A stretch of 8,756 bases of DNA from positions 1 to 8,756 of the forward strand of contig UNSQ01000025.1 of assembly GCA_900556885.1 (NCBI GenBank), read 5' to 3'. Source of the DNA: Candidatus Saccharimonadota bacterium. GTDB lineage: Bacteria; Patescibacteriota; Saccharimonadia; Saccharimonadales; Saccharimonadaceae. The notes beneath the pieces were generated by a model. It was not told the origin of the DNA and made no database searches. It was given only the letters and a program-made list of their open reading frames with translations. Positions 6,858 through 8,756 of the stretch are shown here, one piece after another. A program made the translations under genes and the position numbers. Positions within the stretch are counted from its first letter, which is position 1. Every line of letters begins with the position of its first letter.

Positions 6858-7284
6858 GTGTAACCTCCTTTGTGACATCTTCCAGCGTCACAGTTTTCAA
6901 ATATTCACTCCACTTTTCCTGCGCTTCAGAAAAAACCTTTTCTATCATATTCATGCCAATTTCCACCTGACGAGGACGCGATTGAAAAACTCTCTCAATA
7001 ATTCCCTGAGGCTGAAAAAATGGCGACTCTCCTTCAATTGCAAGGACAACATCATGCAACGTAACTTCGTTCATTTTTCTCGCTAAAATAAATCCGCCGC
7101 CAGCTCCCTGAGTTGAAGTGATTAGCTTTGCTATTACCAATTTCCGACTAATTTTCTTCAAGTACGTCGGCGAAACCAGCATCTTTTCTGCCAGCGCGTC
7201 ATTAGTTACCGGCGTCGTCCTTTTCGGATCCGCCAGAATCGCCATAATGCAGCACGCCTGTTCAACAGCTCCCGATAATCTCAT
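6850..7284 (-). CDS. Rrf2-family transcriptional regulator without Fe-S cysteines
   Basis: This is a small DNA-binding regulator, 144 aa from the ATG at 7284. The start MRLSGAVEQA matches the usual Rrf2 beginning, and AAAGGA (7290-7295) lies 5 nt upstream. A 24-residue longer reading from 7356 would overlap the promoter and is not favoured. The winged helix spans about residues 1-70 (LAEKMLVSPTYLKKISRKL, then GAGGGFILAR), followed by the family segment EVTLHDVVLAIEG (73-85). IscR, NsrR and RsrR hold an iron-sulfur cluster through cysteines near residues 90-105. Here the only cysteines are C11 and C12, so no such cluster is expected and the signal is unknown. Its last codons overlap the yhgE start, so it probably controls that gene and itself. 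Confidence 0.9.
   Translation of the reverse strand: MRLSGAVEQACCIMAILADPKRTTPVTNDALAEKMLVSPTYLKKISRKLVIAKLITSTQGAGGGFILARKMNEVTLHDVVLAIEGESPFFQPQGIIERVFQSRPRQVEIGMNMIEKVFSEAQEKWSEYLKTVTLEDVTKEVTHD
6864..6870 (-). promoter_or_regulatory. Shine-Dalgarno of yhgE inside the rrf2 3' end
   Basis: AAGGAGG on the minus strand, 6 nt before the ATG at 6857, lies within the last codons of rrf2. It decides the yhgE start and lets ribosomes ending rrf2 reinitiate on yhgE. Confidence 0.85.
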
Positions 7285-7297
7285 ACAAATCCTTTCT

Positions 7298-7323
7298 CGA
7301 CTTAGATATAATAGATATCGACT
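7298..7323. promoter_or_regulatory. Candidate operator of the Rrf2 regulator
   Basis: Reading the plus strand: CGACT (7298-7302), TAGATAT (7303-7309), AA, TAGATAT (7312-7318), CGACT (7319-7323). The two CGACT copies are 21 bp apart, about two helical turns. Within this, GATAT and ATATC form a 5-bp inverted repeat with a 5-bp centre (7305-7319). The element lies over and just after the predicted transcription start (about 7321), a classic place for autorepression. No known Rrf2 box matches it clearly. Confidence 0.5.
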
Positions 7324-7327
7324 ATCC

Positions 7328-7356
7328 ACTATACTACGTCTAGGAAACTTTTGCAA
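7328..7356 (-). promoter_or_regulatory. Promoter for rrf2-yhgE
   Basis: The minus strand has TTGCAA (-35, 7351-7356), a 17-bp spacer and TATAGT (-10, 7328-7333). It begins 12 bp after the UDG stop, with no terminator between, so readthrough from UDG is also possible. The expected leader is about 37 nt. Confidence 0.65.
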
Positions 7357-7368
7357 GTAATCGCCTAA

Positions 7369-7947
7369 TTAAGCGTCGCTATTTTTTACGAACTCCACAG
7401 CCTGAATAAAATCATCAATTAACGTCTGACGCATACCACCGTTATAAAGCGCGGCCGCCGGATGATATAACGGAATCACTACGAATTCAAGCTCGTGCAG
7501 GCGCACTTTACGTGGACGACCGTGTTCTTTACTGATCTGCAATCCCGGAATAAATCCGCCGCCGCTGTGCCGCCCTAAAGTCAGAATAGCCTTTGGCTGA
7601 ATGATTTCTAATTGCCTGAGTAAATATGGCCAAAATTGACGCTTCTCCTCTGGCAATGGGTCGCGATTATTCGGCGGTCGATACTTAACAATATTGGTAA
7701 TATATACATCTGACCGCTGTAAATTGGCAGACTTTAGCATCTCATCAAGGAATTTTCCCGCAGCACCGACAAACGGCTTGCCCTGCAGATCTTCATTCTT
7801 CCCCGGCGCTTCACCAATAAAAACGATACCAGCATCAGGATTTCCATCGCCCATAACAAGCTGCGTCGCCTGATCAGCCAAATCCGAGCAAACCTTCTCT
7901 TTTACAATTTCTTCCGCCAACGCGTCCAATTTAGTCTGCTTGTCCAT
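7369..7947 (-). CDS. Uracil-DNA glycosylase, family 4-like, lacking the Fe-S ligands
   Basis: The enzyme removes uracil from DNA, the first step of base-excision repair of deaminated cytosine or misincorporated dUMP. The 192-aa protein carries the family motifs GEAPGKNED (45-53), PFVGAAG (58-64), TNIVKYRPPNNR (84-95) and the C-terminal HPAAAL (162-167). Classic family 4 enzymes bind [4Fe-4S] through four cysteines: a CxxC near the N-terminus, the Cys of KCRPP, and another about 16 residues later. Here the KCRPP Cys is Tyr89 and the later one is Phe105. The whole protein has only one cysteine, C20, so no such cluster can form. No Shine-Dalgarno precedes the ATG; an extended -10 box ends 6 nt before it, suggesting a leaderless message. 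Family call is firm; activity is inferred. Confidence 0.92.
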   Translation of the reverse strand: MDKQTKLDALAEEIVKEKVCSDLADQATQLVMGDGNPDAGIVFIGEAPGKNEDLQGKPFVGAAGKFLDEMLKSANLQRSDVYITNIVKYRPPNNRDPLPEEKRQFWPYLLRQLEIIQPKAILTLGRHSGGGFIPGLQISKEHGRPRKVRLHELEFVVIPLYHPAAALYNGGMRQTLIDDFIQAVEFVKNSDA

Positions 7948-7953
7948 ATATTT

Positions 7954-7962
7954 ATTCTATCA
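7954..7962 (-). promoter_or_regulatory. Extended -10 box immediately before the UDG gene
   Basis: The minus strand reads TGA TAGAAT: a TG extension and a -10 box one base off TATAAT (7954-7959), ending 6 nt before the UDG ATG. Transcription would start at or beside the A of the ATG. The -35 region would fall in the preceding terminator stem and shows no good hexamer. Confidence 0.4.
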
Positions 7963-7988
7963 AAAAACGCCCCGCAAGAAACGAGGCG
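7962..7988 (-). terminator. Intrinsic terminator after the right-edge gene
   Basis: On the minus strand, CGCCTCG (7982-7988) pairs with CGGGGCG (7968-7974). This is 7 bp with one G-T wobble and a 7-nt loop, followed at once by six T (7962-7967). It begins 19 nt after the stop codon of the membrane-anchored protein. It is the only convincing intrinsic terminator in the window. Confidence 0.9.
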
Positions 7989-8007
7989 CTTCTGGTATTT
8001 AGTAAAA

Positions 8008-8756
8008 CTATTTATTTACCTTGTCTGCCAATACAGTTCCTAGGTCATTTAATTCATCGCGAATTTCGCCCTCTTCTGCTAGCTTCTGTATTCCCGACGT
8101 CCATTCATTAATAGGCTTCTGAATCGCGGTAAGGCTGTCATAAAATTCACTCATATAGTTGGAATTATACTTTTTATAGTCAGCCTTCATCTCCGCAACC
8201 TTCGGCAGCATCTTTTCGATTTTTTCTAGCTTGGCAGTAAAATCTCTAATAAACTTTTTATTAGTTTCATTCTTAGCGTCAACATTCTTAAGATTCTGTC
8301 GAGCTTTCCTAATTGTGCTTTCTACGCTAGAAAAGTTAGAGCTATTTCTGCCGTCAGAAAATTCAATTATCACCGGCATAATCTTCTCGTACACTTCTTC
8401 AAAGGCATCCACGGTTGTATTGAACTTTTCTAGTTTGCTCTTCAGAGCCTCATACTTTTCACGAACCTCTTTGTCGCCAGTGACGGCCTTCATTTTACCT
8501 ATCTCAGCCAACCTGTCGTTAATTTCGCTCTTTGTTTTAGCGAGCTTATCACGATTGGATTTCAATGAAGTCTCAGTTTCTGAAGTGGAGATGTACGAAA
8601 GCGACGAAGCCGCCTTATTGTATGTCTCAATTGTCTCGTTTAACTTTTCTCCAGCAGCTTTATAATCCGCCTTGCTTGGACCGCCTAGCAACAAGACAGC
8701 TAGGACTACACCAACGATAATTACGACTAGTCCAATTATTCCGCCGATGATTCCCC
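8008..8756 (-). CDS. Membrane-anchored helical protein of unknown function, cut by the right edge
   Basis: I do not recognise this family. The reading frame is open to the right edge, so the N-terminus is missing; a TTG at 8694 is not a credible start because it falls inside a membrane helix. The 248 visible residues begin with a Gly/Ile/Val-rich membrane segment (visible residues 1-23, GIIGGIIGLVV onwards), then GGPSKADYKAA. The remaining ~220 residues are charged, Lys/Glu/Ser-rich and predicted mostly helical or coiled coil. They contain no cysteine or histidine and a single Trp. A KADYK motif occurs twice, after the membrane segment and near visible residue 188. A short cytoplasmic N-terminus with the helical domain outside is likely but not shown. 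A terminator follows 19 nt after the stop, so the gene ends its transcription unit. Confidence 0.8.
   Translation of the reverse strand, partial: GIIGGIIGLVVIIVGVVLAVLLLGGPSKADYKAAGEKLNETIETYNKAASSLSYISTSETETSLKSNRDKLAKTKSEINDRLAEIGKMKAVTGDKEVREKYEALKSKLEKFNTTVDAFEEVYEKIMPVIIEFSDGRNSSNFSSVESTIRKARQNLKNVDAKNETNKKFIRDFTAKLEKIEKMLPKVAEMKADYKKYNSNYMSEFYDSLTAIQKPINEWTSGIQKLAEEGEIRDELNDLGTVLADKVNK

Noticed and set aside
6580..7086. 168-codon open frame on the plus strand
   Set aside because: It lies opposite the yhgE start and most of rrf2, both strongly supported. It shows no family motif and no ribosome-binding site I could find.
7285..7356. Longer Rrf2 reading from 7356
   Set aside because: It would run through the promoter and the candidate operator. 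The family N-terminus begins at the ATG at 7284 with its own Shine-Dalgarno.
8231..8665. 144-codon open frame on the plus strand with hydrophobic content
   Set aside because: It is the mirror of the Lys/Glu-rich helical gene on the minus strand. Antisense of such codons reads as Leu/Phe/Ser-rich, so the apparent membrane character is an artefact.
1..8756. UGA recoded as glycine, as in some Patescibacteria
   Set aside because: All genes are full-length with standard stops and no in-frame TGA has to be read through, so the standard bacterial code fits.
1..8756. Mobile element, CRISPR array, tRNA or rRNA, toxin-antitoxin pair
   Set aside because: No transposase or integrase motif, no regularly spaced repeats, no tRNA- or rRNA-like sequence, and no small gene pair was found on either strand.

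Overview
The window reads as a piece of a Candidatus Saccharibacteria (TM7/Patescibacteria) chromosome. This rests on protein resemblance (FtsK, an RNase J with long tails, a cysteine-poor family-4-like uracil-DNA glycosylase, a YhgE/Pip protein), moderate GC and compact spacing. No marker gene such as rRNA is present to prove it. All genes read through with the standard stops: terminal stops are TAG or TAA and no in-frame TGA is needed. This argues against the UGA=Gly code of Gracilibacteria and Absconditabacteria.

Every gene lies on the minus strand, so transcription runs from high to low coordinates. In that order: (1) a membrane-anchored helical protein of unknown function, cut by the right edge, followed by a clear intrinsic terminator; (2) a uracil-DNA glycosylase whose start lies just behind that terminator, with an extended -10 box 6 nt before its ATG and no Shine-Dalgarno; (3) an Rrf2-family regulator with its own promoter and a repeat-rich candidate operator; (4) a YhgE/Pip membrane protein, whose start overlaps the end of the regulator gene; (5) RNase J, with a near-consensus promoter and an ~80-nt leader; (6) the DNA translocase FtsK, preceded by repeated promoter-like elements; (7) the first seven codons of a gene with a strong promoter and Shine-Dalgarno, possibly ribosomal protein S6.

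Most of the window is housekeeping: chromosome segregation (FtsK), RNA processing and decay (RNase J), base-excision repair (UDG). The accessory-looking unit is rrf2-yhgE, a probable autoregulated pair controlling a large cell-envelope protein. I found no insertion sequence, CRISPR array, tRNA, rRNA or phage module, and no wholly new system. The points most worth a second look are the rrf2 operator region, the UDG without iron-sulfur ligands, the repeats before ftsK, and the possible leaderless starts. No gene-free stretch exceeds 300 bases; the longest gaps (about 130 to 140 bases) hold promoters and leaders.
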